64,000 bases of DNA from Closterium sp. NIES-65 (GCA_948144175.1 CANXME010002453.1:800001-864000); one strand, 5' to 3'. Shown: positions 32,167 through 43,599, numbered from the stretch's first letter. Made by a program: numbers and translations. The notes: generated from the sequence alone by a model not told the origin.

Positions 32167-33340
32167 CGGCGAGCAGCACCTCGATCCCGCCCGCCGTCAC
32201 GTGCGTCGTCGCCGAGAGCCCTCCACCGCTTCGTGGGGGAGAGCGGCGTCGACCATCGTCTTCGACCCGTGAGCTGCCTGTGGCTGCCGTCGTCCGATGC
32301 ACTCGCGTCTGACTCGTGTCGACGCCACCGTCGATCTTAATCACCCCTCTCTTCTTCGTGCCATTGCTGTCGCTGACTCATGCACCGCTGTCGACCTCGT
32401 CGTTGACGCCACCTCCGTTCTGCACTGGTCGATGAGAAGCATGACGGGAAGGGTGCTTCGTCGCCCACTACACCTGGATGCCCAACTCGGCGCTCGTCAA
32501 GGGGATCGTTCCATACTCGCCATCTGCGTGGCGTTTCCTCGCATCCGCCAATCTTGCCTCCAAGGTGTCCGCCACGCCCGGATCAACTACGGGGCTGACC
32601 ATGGCAACTAGAACGACTGTCGGCCTACGAAAGACTCAGTAGGTGCAAAAGTTGGCTCCTATATGAAGGTAATCCGCGGAGCTGTCCACGCTCACCGCAC
32701 CATGAAGAGAGTCACTCTACAATAGTCGTGAGCTAGACCACGGGGTGTTGGCACGAACTCTAGGAGTGATCGTAGCTTTGCTTAGTTCCTTAGCACTTGC
32801 GCATTCACAGGAGAAATCGGCAAGAGTTTCCACTAGGCAAAGATTGCATTCCAGAATGATAGCAATGATAATGACATAAATAAATAAACCAGTCACCTAG
32901 CAATCCTGCAGCTAGCTTGATTGACTGCATAATTGACCGCCTGCCAGCGTTGCGTAGAGAATTCGTGCCAGCACTGCAGAAAGGTGACCTGCCAACACAG
33001 AAGGTCGACGGCTTGCCAACGATGCAGCAAAGCAGCTGTCTAGCGTTGCATTCGTAGATGGCAGCAGTGCGCACGTTTGAAGGTGTGCGCAGACGATTGG
33101 CCCAACTTGCACCATTGTGCATTTGTCGGCTGTGGTCTGCGCCTGACGAGCCACATCGACATCTGGATACCAACCTGAAGTCGGCTTTATCACACCGACC
33201 TCCACGACGTTCGCATGCCTCCGCAGAACTCGCCGAGCAGGTTACCCTGTGGACTACTCAACCACACAGTGCTCTGGTCGACGCCTCCCTTGTCGTGTTG
33301 GATGCACGTCATTCTGAGTGCATGTCATCCTAACGTCCTG
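31738..33340 (-). mobile_element. Copia-C2: degraded relative of Copia-C (5' LTR, primer site, gag)
   Basis: The minus strand carries an LTR-like block (32703 to about 33340) sharing GGCAAGAGTTT-CCACTAGG and TTCCTTAG with the Copia-C LTR. A primer site lies at 32685-32702, followed by leader sequence like Copia-C 38341-38440 (GGATGCGAGGA-ACGCCA) and gag. Gag has frameshifts and a deletion between 31990 and 32160. Pol is absent. Confidence 0.7.
32685..32702 (-). promoter_or_regulatory. Copia-C2 primer binding site (tRNA-Phe type)
   Basis: The minus strand reads TGGTGCGGTGAGCGTGGA, identical over 18 nt to the Copia-C site at 38219-38236 and complementary to the 3' end of plant tRNA-Phe as I recall it. 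Confidence 0.7.
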
Positions 33341-33447
33341 CCGAGTGCTCGTGCTATTCATGCGTGCATTGATTGCATGAGCATATGTTATTGTGCATGG
33401 CTGTTGGATATTACCATCTCTGTGTTTTTTTCTCCAAGTCTAAATGC

Positions 33448-34473
33448 TTGATCATGCAGGAGAAATCGAGAGCTTTCCAACGATACCAAGATCGCCTTAT
33501 TCCGACCAAGATTTTCAAGACTTGGATTTCTTATAACCTTTTGGGGTTATATATAATTTGGGTGATTACTTGGGACATGACTATAAAGGGATCTTTGGTT
33601 GGATGGTTAGGGAAGGCAACCTTGACCTTTGGATTGGGGTGGCTAGAAGTTTCTAGCATGGGTTGCAAATGTTGCGACACCTATACAAAATCCAACTAGA
33701 TTGGATTTTGCATGTGACACCTCAAGGACCTTATGATGACGGTTGCATCCTTGCTGCTAAGAAGGTTCTTACCATCCTTCCATAGCTCTTGGAGAACCCC
33801 TTCCCTCTCATGGTTCTCTTGGAGTCCCCAACTCCAACTTTCTATCCCTTAATGTTTGTACTTCCTCTACCATCCTAGTTATGCGGCTGCTGGACGTTTT
33901 TACTTGGTTCTCACTCTCTAGACCATCTTAACAAATGATTCAACTTAGAGATGGTAGCTACCGAGCGGATTTGCGTTTAGTTGAGTAATGAGTTCGTCGT
34001 AAGCTCTCACAGTGACGGATCCTGAACAAGTGGTATCATAGCGGGTAGTTGACTTTGAGATGGCGAATCGTCGTGAATTCTCAACCAATGTTGTCGAGTG
34101 AGACCATTTTCTAGTAGCTCTGCTCGCGAAATTTCGATTGGGGATCAAACCGCGTTATAATTCGAAGTATTTAGTCCGCGACGGCGATTTTCATAGAATC
34201 AAAATTTCTGGCAGAATTCTCTCCAAATGATTTCTCAAGTTTCCACCGTTCATAAGCCTCAATATGGTTGGTACGAACTCCGGAGGTGGTAGTGGCGAGA
34301 TGGATAGAAGTAGAGAGGCTGGAGAGCAGGGGGGAGTTGCTGGTGGTGGAGTGGGGACTCACCAACCAGCCAACCCTACGCTACCTAAGTCTACTACACC
34401 ATCTCCAACAACCGTGGATCCCGTGAAGGCGTTCTCTATTGAGAAATTCATGGGGGGGGACTGCGTGTTATAG
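33448..34473 (+). mobile_element. LTR-like block with iMet primer site and gag start of an unrelated, more AT-rich element
   Basis: Position 33448 (TGATCATGCAGG) to 34028 (CCTGAACA) has TG...CA ends. It is followed after two bases by TGGTATCATAGC (34031-34042), one mismatch from the plant iMet primer site. A 69-codon frame (34264-34473) begins MVGTNSGGGSGE and reaches KAFSIEKFMGGD, which resembles the start of a Copia-type gag domain, before a TAG. TATATATAA occurs near 33548. Lower GC than the other elements suggests a different family. Only one LTR is visible. Confidence 0.5.
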
Positions 34474-35391
34474 TCACAGTAGGCTCCAATGTGCCTAGAA
34501 CGAAAGATAGAGTGCACAGTCGGATTTCTGCACAGCAGATTTAAACGTTCATAGCGTTCTAGTCACAACATCAAATTACCTGATTCAACTTGGATCGGGA
34601 GCGCCTTAACATCGCCTACAATAGGCAATTTAGATTGCACGATTTCACCAAGTATTGACGACACAACGTTGGTTTGAACGAACAGCACTATGGCAGCCAC
34701 CATAGTCTTAGAACACACAATAGGAAGAGTTACGAGTTGGGAATGACTCTCAGCTCCTACAAACCCCAAGAGCCGAGGTACAGTGATGTGGAACAGTGCC
34801 ACACTGTTCCCAACCAAGAAGGGTCTCGAAACTACCCTTCACAAGGGCCTACACCAACTGAAATGTTACACTACACAAAGTAATGTAACTATCTTCAATA
34901 TCTTGAGGTGTACCCTTTTGGCGAGCTTCGAAATCTCTTGAAGCTTGCAACCAAGGCTCGGGTTCTTCATCACAAACTCATCCTCGAGTCCTCGATGGGT
35001 CTGCTGCACACACCTGCGACACGCCGAACGTTCGACAAGCGACAAAATAGAAACCGCGCACGACAAAATAGAAACCGCGCGGGACACACAAAATGACCGC
35101 GTTACACGCGACTAGCGATAATTCGCTATAGACTTGACACACACACACACTCGACATCATGGCCCATCATACACACAATATTATGAGCATGAAATATATA
35201 TTTATTTCATGCACTCATACCACTCCATGCACACACGCATGCACAAATACGCACACGAACAACAAGTCGAGTGCAAACCGTAGGGTTGCACCAACAAAAT
35301 CCCCCTCGGATTGTTGGCCTTAAGATCTGTCGCTCTCAGTTCAGAGCCATCAGTAGGGAGTACATATATATAAAAGGATAGACAAGCAAGA
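34474..35391. other. AT-richer stretch without a readable gene
   Basis: No domain found. A 21-bp unit CGACAAAATAGAAACCGCGC occurs twice in tandem (35039-35082). The end (35365-35391, AAAAGGATAGACAAGCAAGAGCA) resembles the reversed 3' tail of Copia-D and Copia-2, suggesting a Copia end fragment at the outer edge of the inverted repeat. Confidence 0.45.
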
Positions 35392-35783
35392 GCAGGTTCA
35401 TCGGCATAAACAGTTCGGCAGTGTAACACAGTACACGCAGCAGATGGAGAGCCTCTTCAACCGAATTACCGACCTGACCGAAGGGGAAAAATCCAAGCGT
35501 ATACTGAGGGGCTAAAGATGGAAGTCCGCCAACAGGTGATTGCCGCGAACTACAACAACTACCGCGACGTGGTGTGTGCAGCAGAGAGATTCGATGCGCT
35601 GATGCGATGTGAACCCGACACACGACGCCACGTGCCGAACCGATCGTTTGGCACGAAGCGATCGGCACCACCCACGACCGCCGACCCAATGGACATCGAC
35701 AAGATCGACGCGAAGCAACGGCCGACCAAATATGAGAAGTGCGAATTTTGCGGCGCAGCAGGACATCGATTCTTGGCGTGTTG

Positions 35784-36158
35784 TGTCACAATCCCAACCA
35801 CTAGACCATTGGGATAAAAGGGCTTCTTTCAGTAGCGGGTCAGTGCGCCCATAACCCCCAGGTGAACGCGCCTGTAACCCTCTCCAGGATCAATCGGGCA
35901 TCCACAATGCAGATCTACTGACACCCCCCCACACTGGGAGGCCCAGGACTGAGCACAGCGGCAACGGCCTACATGTGCATACACCGGGAATCGAACCCGA
36001 GACCGCTCTGATACCATGTCAAAATCCCAACCACTAGACCATTGGGATAAAAGGGCTTGTTTCAGTAGCGGGTCAGTGCGCCCATAACCCCCCCAGGCGA
36101 ACGCGCCTGTAACCCTCTCCAGGATCAATCGGGCATCCACAGTGCAGATCTACTGACA
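35784..36158 (-). mobile_element. TRIM-like miniature LTR element (375 bp) with tRNA-Glu-like segment
   Basis: LTRs 35784-35923 (140 bp) and 36017-36158 (142 bp) begin TGTCA and end TGACA. Target duplication TGTTG flanks them (35779-35783, 36159-36163). The internal part is only 93 bp. On the minus strand a perfect iMet primer site TGGTATCAGAGC lies at 36016-36005, and the purine run GTGGGGGGG precedes the other LTR. No coding capacity. The right arm has the uninterrupted target (CGTGTTGGAAAATG), proving the insertion. Across the 5' LTR/internal junction it reads like tRNA-Glu: D-arm in the LTR, T-arm in the internal part. Confidence 0.9.
35987..36041 (-). promoter_or_regulatory. Pol III A and B box-like sequences flanking the primer site of the miniature element
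   Basis: Minus strand: A box TGGTCTAGTGG (36041-36031) inside the LTR, primer site (36016-36005), and B box GGTTCGATTCC (35997-35987), with 33 nt between the boxes. Both match the tRNA gene consensus. The T-arm-like CGGGTTCGATTCCCG could instead be extended pairing to the tRNA primer. Confidence 0.6.
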
Positions 36159-36560
36159 TGTTGGAAAATGAAGAAGGCACGAGCGGAGATGCAGGGCAAC
36201 AACAGTGCGACATCCACGATGGCGAAAAAAGGAGGACACGATGGCGCGAATTTAAAACGCCACGACCGGCCAGCAACAGGGGAAATCGCCGAGACAAATG
36301 GAGGCTCCGCGAAACAAGACTCTGCACCGATCGGGAAACTCCAGCCGAACACCCCCGAGAGTTAGAATATTTTCTCTCAAGGTTTTCAAGCCTTTAAAAA
36401 ATTTAGGGGAGATTTCAAGGCCAAGAAAAAGCCTTAAGACATTATTCAGGTACCTGAGAAGTTGGGCAAACCACTCCGGAGCGTTGAAAAGGGTTGTGCG
36501 TTCCAAGGAGTTCATATTCTCTCCCCGAAGCACAGTGTTAAGGCTCCCAATTGCCCATAG

Positions 36561-36916
36561 GTGAAGCCTACACAGCTGCAAAGGCTTAGGGGAAGGTTCC
36601 AGGCCAAGACGAAGCTGAATCGGCCTCGGACAAATCCTTCTAACCCAACTCAGTTGAAAACTGATATGGAGTCAGCAGCTTCGAGCGCAGGACCGAGGGA
36701 TGATCTATTCGACGTACCCTACGATCCAATAAGCGAGACCATCTACGGTTACTCGGAGCAGCAGCAACCATTACTACTCGAGGTGATCTGCAACGGGCGA
36801 CGCCTCTAGGCACTGGTGGACAGCGGTGCATCTCACTCGGTGTGCGACCGCGGGACATTGGAGAAAATTGGAGAATCTTCGGAGGAGACCAAGTTCACGG
36901 CAACGATGGTGGACGG
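36561..36916 (+). pseudogene. Gypsy-B protease start, left arm, cut by Copia-E
   Basis: The frame shows DLFDVPYDPISETIYGYSEQ, LLLEVICNGRRL, a TAG, then ALVDSGASHSVCDRGT and KFTATMVDG. DSGAS with flanking hydrophobics is the retropepsin active-site motif. The TAG before ALVDSGA is present in both arms. The Copia-E LTR begins directly after ATGGTGGACGG. Confidence 0.8.
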
Positions 36917-37067
36917 TGTCAGAACATTATAGCTTATGCTTTTGTGTAGGCTGTAGTGGGGTATCTCATAGGGAGTACAACCCAATTAGGGTTAGTACTT
37001 GTACCCACTTCATTCATAGTTCATTCATTCTCGTTCTCATTTTCTCATGGTATCGAGCAGGTTCCCT
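36917..37067 (+). repeat. Copia-E 5' LTR and primer site, left arm
   Basis: LTR 36917-37048 (TGTCAGAACATTATAG... to ...TTTTCTCA), then TGGTATCGAGCAGGTTCCC at 37049-37067. It matches the right-arm LTR with two substitutions and one indel that I can see. Confidence 0.9.
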
Positions 37068-37133
37068 CGTGAGAACTGTTCCTAGGGCCCACCGAATTTT
37101 TTTTCCTGCCCGGGGCGCGTCCTGCCCCTGCCC

Positions 37134-38218
37134 TGTCAACGGAGTTGGGTATTGGCCCCGTCCTCGCTTGGGCGGAGCCGACTTTGTGGTCGGGTGTGAG
37201 GGGAGCAGCCGACCTGCAGCAGTGGGTGAGCTGGTCGACGAGGAGGTCGACCTGCACGTGGGACCACTGCACGGGCGCCAACTTCAGGGTGGCGCCGACT
37301 TCAGGGGAGGTCGACTTGGGAGTCGACCTGCGGATGACGTCGAAGCCGACTTCGGCGGTCGGCTAACGGACCGCTGGTCGACCTGCGGGTGGTCGACTGG
37401 ACCTGGTGGTCGACGAAGGAGGGACCGACGTCGACCTTGACGCAGGACACCGAGCAGTCGGGCGTCGAGTAGCGGGGCGTCAACTTCGTGACGCTCTTCG
37501 GGCGGCCGACGTGGGTGGTCGGCCGACTGTGCTGGTCGACGTGGAGCTGGTCGACCAGATGGGACGTCGACCTGGAGGAGGTCGACGTGGAGGTGGTCGT
37601 CGACTTGGGAGGTCGACGGGCACGTACGGGAGCTGCTGGTCGACATGGTTGCCGGGTCAACCAGGTTACCTGGGTGACGAAGTGCTGCGGAGGAGTGCGA
37701 CGGTCGCCCAGGCGAAGTTGGCGAGCCCGACCTCGGTGGTGGTATCCCGAGGTCGACGTGGCCGATCAGAGGCAGTCGTCAGCTCGAGGTTGACGTGGTG
37801 TTGAGCGCTGTGTAGGTGACGAGGCTCTGCGCGCCAATCACCTGCACGCAACTGCAAAGCAGGGTGCACTACTGTCCTGCGTGAGCAACGCTGTCACGCC
37901 GTCAACCTGCGACGTTGGCACGCAGTCGACCTTGCCTTGCTGGAGCGCGGTCGACCAAGTCGTGCTGGAACGCGGTCGACCAAGCTGCGCTGGCAGTTGG
38001 CCCGACCTGAATGCTGGCTCTGATGTAGTCTTGCTATGCCAACTTCATTGTACCAATTGTTCTGAACTTTTCCTAGTGAAACTCTTGCCAATTTTCCCCG
38101 TGAACTAGCAAGTAGTGTACGCATAAGGAAAACGACTAAGGAACAGAGAACGCAGAGATCACACGAGCACACGTGCCTAGCCCGTAGCCTAGCTCCCGTT
38201 GCTGCAGTTATCTCCGCA
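37134..38218 (+). repeat. Copia-C 5' LTR (1,085 bp), rich in GTCGAC
   Basis: TGTCAACGGAG... to ...TATCTCCGCA. I count 19 copies of the palindrome GTCGAC, most in 37234-37750. The other LTR lacks one of them through the 9-bp deletion. Confidence 0.93.
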
Positions 38219-38236
38219 TGGTGCGGTGAGCGTGGA
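38219..38236 (+). promoter_or_regulatory. Copia-C primer binding site (tRNA-Phe type)
   Basis: TGGTGCGGTGAGCGTGGA lies immediately after the 5' LTR. As I recall plant tRNA-Phe(GAA), its 3' end is TCCACGCTCACCGCACCA, the exact 18-nt complement. Most plant Copia elements use initiator tRNA-Met instead. Confidence 0.75.
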
Positions 38237-38341
38237 AGACACCGCGACGTCGTTCAGTCTAGCCGACTTAGCACATCCCGATCGTGTTCGTAGACCGGCA
38301 GCCGTGTAGTCACTAGCGTGCGCGTAGGCGACGCCGAGGTG

Positions 38342-41300
38342 ATGGATACCCTGGAGGGACGGCTGGAGGATGCGAGGAGACGCCATGAGGCCCAGGAGTA
38401 TGGGGCGATACCCTGGGCAGTCGTTGAAGCCGGACTCCGCTCCGTGTGGGCGGCGGAGCACCCCCCTTCTTGACCTGCCTCTCCTCGACCGGTGAACAAC
38501 GACGGCGGCGTCGACGTGAGTGTCAACGCCGGTGGAGGTCAGGTCGGCAGTAGTGCAGGAGGCACGTCGAGGCAGAGAGGTGTGATACACGCCGGTGAAG
38601 TCGGCGGCGTTCAGGCGCGAGGGATGCAGTCGTCGGCAGCTGCAGGCTCCTCGCATGGCGACGCTGGTGGGCGTCGAAGTGGGCTGTCGCCGATGTCGGC
38701 GTCCCAGGTGACGGCAGGTGGGATTGCACCGAGCTACGGCTACTTCAAGTTTACGCCGGACAGGATCTCGGTCACCCCTCCGCTGGTCGGTCGACCCGAC
38801 ATTCTCACCTGGAAGGAAGCCATCGAGCCCCAGCTGGAGATGGCCGGGCTGATCGGCTTCGCCCGAGGGACCGTGGCGACGCCGGGGGAGCACCACCCCG
38901 ACCTGCGTGCGGAGTTTCGCGCCGTGCAGCTGTTGACCTTCACGGTCATCTCGCGGTGCTGCTCGCCGGGCGTGCAGATCGCCTTGAAGTGGTGCCGGGA
39001 GTACCTCGACGCCGGCCACCGGGCGTGGCACTTCATTGAGTCGACGTACCAGGTCACCGACGACCTGTTCATCGCCCAGCTGGAGGGACAACTGACGCAC
39101 CTGCGTATGGGTGACGAGGAGAGTGCGACCGACTACTGCAACCGAGCCAGGCGAATTCTCGCCACCATCAGGATGGCCGGCGCGCAGTACTCCACGGCGT
39201 CGTACATCACCCATGTCATGCAGGGACTGTCTAGCAGCTACAACCTGCTCAAGCGGCTGTCTATGGCGCCAAGCACAAGGGCGACGCTCAACGAGGACAA
39301 CCTGACCTCGTATATCCTGCAGGACGAGGCGATGCAGGAGGCTGAGCGGTCGCAGGAGCTCTTGGCGCAGGCGAACTTGGTCACCTTAGCGAAGCAAGGA
39401 GGCCGACCGGGACAGCGCGGGCAGTCTGGCGGTGGGGGTGGCGGTGGCTGGAAGCCGGCCAAGGAGGTCGACAAGAGGAAGTCGACCAAGGACAGCGGTC
39501 GTGGAGGAGGAGGTCGACGTCGGGAATGCTGGCTGTGCGGCGATCCCGACCATCTCTCCTTCGAGTGCCCCAACCGCAGCGACTCCGACGACGACGATGC
39601 TAAGGGAGGCCGTGGGAGGTCTGGCAGCCGTCGTCCTCGTCGTGGAGGCAACCAGCCGCGCAAGGAGAAGCAGTCGACCAAGACATCGACTTCGGCGAAG
39701 GACGCCGACTCCGTTGCAGGCGGAAAGGGGCGAGACGACAAGACGGCGTCGTGCTCGCTGGTCGGCGTCATGGAGCCGACCATCTCTCTGGCGCCGGAGG
39801 CCGGAGAGGACTTCCAGGCGGTGGCGGCAGCCGTGCAGGCAAACCCGGCGGTGGTCCTGCTCGACAGCGGCTGCTCCCACCACCTGATGGGGACGAAGGA
39901 AGCCTTCGTCGACCTGCAGCCGAGCGGCGCCTTCAGGCATGTGCGCGGCTTCAATGGGGCGCTGCAGGATGTCCAGGGCTGCGGCACCATCGCCCTGCAA
40001 GGAGAGGCCGGGAAGGAGGTGCTCATCCCCGACGTGTTGTACGTCCCGGGTGTGCGAGCCAACCTGCTGTCGGCCGGCCAGCTGAAGGAGCATGGCGTGA
40101 AGCTGCAGGAGGACGGAGACGGCATGCTGCTCGTCTCGGCAGCAGGGGAGGTGCTCGGGCGGGCGACGTACTCTGGGCGAGTCCTCTGCACCAACCTGCG
40201 TCCCTGCGCGACGAGGTCGACACCGCCCACGACGGAGGTGGTGGCTCTGCGGGCGATCGTCTCGAAGACGAAGTCGACGCCGGACCGGATGCATGCGAGG
40301 CTTGCGCACGTCGGCATGGACACCATACGGAGCTCGGCGAAGAACGAGGTCGCCATTGGGCTGGACCTCAAGTCGGCGACGGACGCCGACTCCCCGTGTG
40401 TCTCGTGCGTCGGTGGGAAACTGGCGCAGCACACCTTCCCCGACCAAGGCTCCAACGCCGACGACGTACTGGCCGTCGTGCACATCGATCTGTGCGGGCC
40501 GTTTCGCGTGGCTGCCAAGGATGGCAGCCTGTACTTCTTGCTGCTGAAGGACCGCAAGACCTGTTACGTGTGGGTGAAGCCGGTCGCCAAGAAGTCCGAT
40601 GCGTTGCAGGCGTTCGTACAGTGGCTGGCGGTGGCTGAGCGGCAGACGAAGAAGTCGGTGTTGATGCTGCGCTCTGACCGGGGAGGGGAGTTCCTCGGGA
40701 AGCAGTTCACCGACTTCGTGAACGACAAGGGGATCGTCCACGACTTGACCTGCCCATATACCCCGCAGCAGAACGGCATGGCGGAGCGGGAGATGAGGAC
40801 GGTGGTAGAGTCGGTGCGGACAATGCTGCTGCACATGGGTGTGCAGCACCACTGGTGGCACCTCGCTCTGCGATAGGCCGTCTGGGTCCGCAACTGTCTT
40901 GAGAGGTCGACGCTGCCACCGGGGACGACGCCATACCAGCTGCTGACCGGGAAGAAGCCCGACTTGTCGCTGGCACGGGTGTGGGGCTGCATGGCGCAGT
41001 TCCTTGTCCCTGAGCAGCAGCGTGGTGGGAAGCTGCAGCCGAAGGCCAAGTGGGGCCTACACCTTGGTGTGTCAGAGGCGAGCAAGGGCTGGGAGCTCCT
41101 TGACGTCGCCACTGACCGGGTGGTCACCACGTCGGACGTGGTGTACTACGAAGAGCTGTCGCTGGCCGAGTGGAAGACAGAGCATGGGGCGGTGTCCGGC
41201 CGCTTGCCGCCCTCTGACACCTCGTCGGCGACGCTGCCGCTGCTTGCCGAGGTCGGTGAGCTTGCTACTGCGGACGTTGAGGACGTCCGCCCCTCTACCC

Positions 41301-43483
41301 CTCTCCCTCTGACCCCTGCCCCTCCCCTCGTGGCCGACCTGCGTGGGCTGACCTCGGTGTCGGCCTCCGGCGATGAGGGGAGTAGTGGGACGCCGCCTTC
41401 GGCGCCGGCCAAGTGCATCGCCGGTGGCCGACGTGACGAGCGGCGAATCGACGAAGGATTGAAGTCGACAGGGGAGGAGCAGGTCGAAGAGCAGCAGCCG
41501 ACAAGGGAGCAGGCTACCGTGAAGCCGATCACGGAGCTGCAGTCGGCGACCGGGACGTCGGCAGGGGAGCCGACCACAGGGGAGAAGTCGGCTGGGAAGC
41601 CGACCACAGTGGAGCAGTCGGCTGGGACGCCGGCTGAGGAGCAGCAGGACGCCGAGGGCAGCGATGACAGTGACGATGGAGTGGACGCCGCGAAGGTCCA
41701 GCAAGAACCACGGCGTTCAGGCCGACTTCGGAGGCCGCCTGACTTCTTCGTCCCCGCTGCCTTGACCACGGTGTATGACGTGGACGATGACGACGACCTA
41801 CTGTACGACGACGCCGACGAGGATGAGGAGTTTCCGGAGCTCGACCCCGACATGCTAGCCGACCCCGAGCACCGTTGGGACATCTCGACGATGACGGTGA
41901 AGGAGGCGTTGGCGAGCTGGAAGGGCCCGGCGGTGAAGGCCGCCATGGAGGAGGAGATCCGCAGCCTCATCAACATGGGCACTTGGGAGCTGGTCGAACG
42001 CCCGCCGGGAGTGAACGTCATGAAGAACCGGTGGGTGTTGACGACGAAGTACCACATCGACGACACCATCGAGCGAGAGAAGGCGAGGCTGGTCGTGAAG
42101 GGCTTCACACAGGTGTACGGCGCCGACTACGACGAGACGTTCGCGCCAGTGAGCAGCTACGTCACGCTGAGGATTTTCCTCAGCATCGTCGCTGTCCTCG
42201 ACCTTAACCTGATGCAGCTCGACATGAAGAATGCCTTCCTGCAGAGCAAGCTCGATCGGGTGCTGTACATGTCTCAGCCGGACTACTTCAACGACGGAAC
42301 CGGCCGGGTGTGTAAGCTGCTGAAGAGCCTATACGGGCTGAAGCAGTCGCCGCTGTTGTGGTACTTGGCGCTCAACGATGTGCTGGTCGGCGCCGGGTGG
42401 AAGAAGAGCCAGGTCGACGAGGCTCTTTACTTCAAGGTCGGCGAGGGTGGAGTGACCTGCTGGGTGCTGGTCTACGTCGACGACCTGCTCGCCGCTAGCA
42501 GTAGCACCGCGATGCTGAAGGAGCTGAAGGAGCTGCTGGAAGCTGCCTTCGAGCTGCGCGAGATCTCGCCGGTGCAGAAGTACCTCGGGCTGGAGATCGT
42601 GCGCGACAGGTCGGCGGGGAAGCTGTGGTTGCACCAGCAGGGTTACGCCGACAAGCTGCGTAGGCGCTTCCTCGACGAGGAGCAGACCGGGCGCACCCCG
42701 AAGACGCCGGTCTCGGTCGGTGCCTACGCCGAGCTCACCTTTGATGACGAGGAGGCGCAGGAACGGCAGGAGGAGGAGTACCGGCAGAAGGTCGGCTCGC
42801 TGCAGTTCGCGGCGACGACGACAAGGCCGGACATCGCCTTCGCTTGTAGCAAGCTGGGGAGCGGCCTCACGGTGAGGAGCGACCAGCACTGGCGCGAGGT
42901 CGATCGCTGCCTCGCCTACCTCGCCAACACACGCGACACCGCCCTGGAGTTCGGCGGTGGACCTGAGTCGCTGGAGCTGGTCGGCTACGTGGATGCTGAC
43001 GACGCCGGTGACAAGCAGAACAGGATGAGCACGAGCGGCTACGTGTTCGTCTACGGAGGGGCTGCAGTCTCCTGGTCGAGCCAGCGCATCAAGTGCGCGA
43101 CGCTGTCGTCGACCGAGTCGGAGTACGTGGCGGCCACTGAAGCGGGCAAGGAGGGACGTCGCCTTTGCTTCCTCCTCGCCGAGTTCCGGCAACTGGACGC
43201 CGGGAAGCCGACTGTCCTGCGCGTGGACAACAAGTCGGCCATCACGGTCGCCGTGGGCATGGGGTTGACGGGGAACCTCAAGCACATGGAGCGGCGACAG
43301 GCCTGGCTGCAGCACATGGTGAGGCGCGGGAAGTTCTCGCTGCAGTACATCCCAACCGCTGAGCAGCCGGCCGACTTCCTGACGAAGGCGCTGCACTATC
43401 CGGCCTTCAACCGGTGCTCCGTCGCAATCGGCCAAGTGCGCTTGGACGACGTGGGCGACGGCGACAACGACGTGCAGCAGTAG
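38342..43483 (+). pseudogene. Copia-C gag-pol, single frame with two nonsense codons
   Basis: From ATG 38342 (MDTLEGRLEDARRR) one frame runs about 1,714 codons to TAG 43481-43483, broken only by TGA 38471-38473 and TAG 40874-40876. Order: UBN2-type Gag (THLRMGDEESATDYCNRARR), zinc knuckle CWLCGDPDHLSFEC (39527-39568), protease LLDSGCSHHLMG (Asp at 39863), GAG-pre-integrase (HARLAHVGMDTI, CVSC). Integrase follows with Asp 40487, Asp 40676 (RSDRGGEF) and Glu 40784 (QQNGMAERE), then an acidic hinge, RT with YVDD (42473-42484) and RNase H (YVDADDAGD, STESEYVA, VDNKSAI). All catalytic residues are present. It is the least damaged element here and is close to an autonomous copy. The TGA could arise from CGA and the TAG from CAG by C-to-T change. 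Confidence 0.92.
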
Positions 43484-43599
43484 GTGCCTTGCCCTTTTGC
43501 ATGGCTGGTGCGGTGGACGACGTGCTATGTGTTGGGTGCACGTCGACGAGCTAGTCTCCGAGCTGTACTGCCGTGTGGGCTGGGTGCCCAAGCGTGAAC

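Larger units (their letters stand above)
35440..36365 (+). pseudogene. Gypsy-B gag C-terminal part, left arm
   Basis: The segment reads QMESLFNRITDLTEGEK, then MEVRQQVIAANYNNYRD, VVCAAERFDALMRCEP and a CCHC zinc knuckle (CEFCGAAGHRFLAC, pattern C-x2-C-x4-H-x4-C, 35737-35782) that would bind RNA during packaging. The miniature LTR element sits immediately after the last knuckle Cys. The frame resumes after 36163 with KMKKARAEMQ-like sequence and ends QPNTPES at TAG 36363-36365. One base lost near 35490 (GGGGAAAAATCC versus GGGGAAAAAATCC on the other arm) shifts the frame. Confidence 0.8.
35392..36916 (+). mobile_element. Gypsy-B, left arm
   Basis: Gag C-terminal part, zinc knuckle and protease start on the plus strand, interrupted by the miniature element (35784-36158) and by Copia-E at 36917. 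The 5' half of gag is missing at the outer edge; the right arm keeps it. Confidence 0.85.

Noticed and set aside
33405-33450. Similarity to the first EGF-exon region at 141-175 (CCATCTCTGTGTTT and TCTAAATGCTT)
   Set aside because: Only about 25 matching bases in a pyrimidine-rich context; no Cys module follows. Probably chance.
37301-37804. Asp/Val-rich frames inside the Copia-C LTRs (also 43762-44282)
   Set aside because: They are translations of the GTCGAC-rich LTR and occur in both LTR copies without domain or start context.
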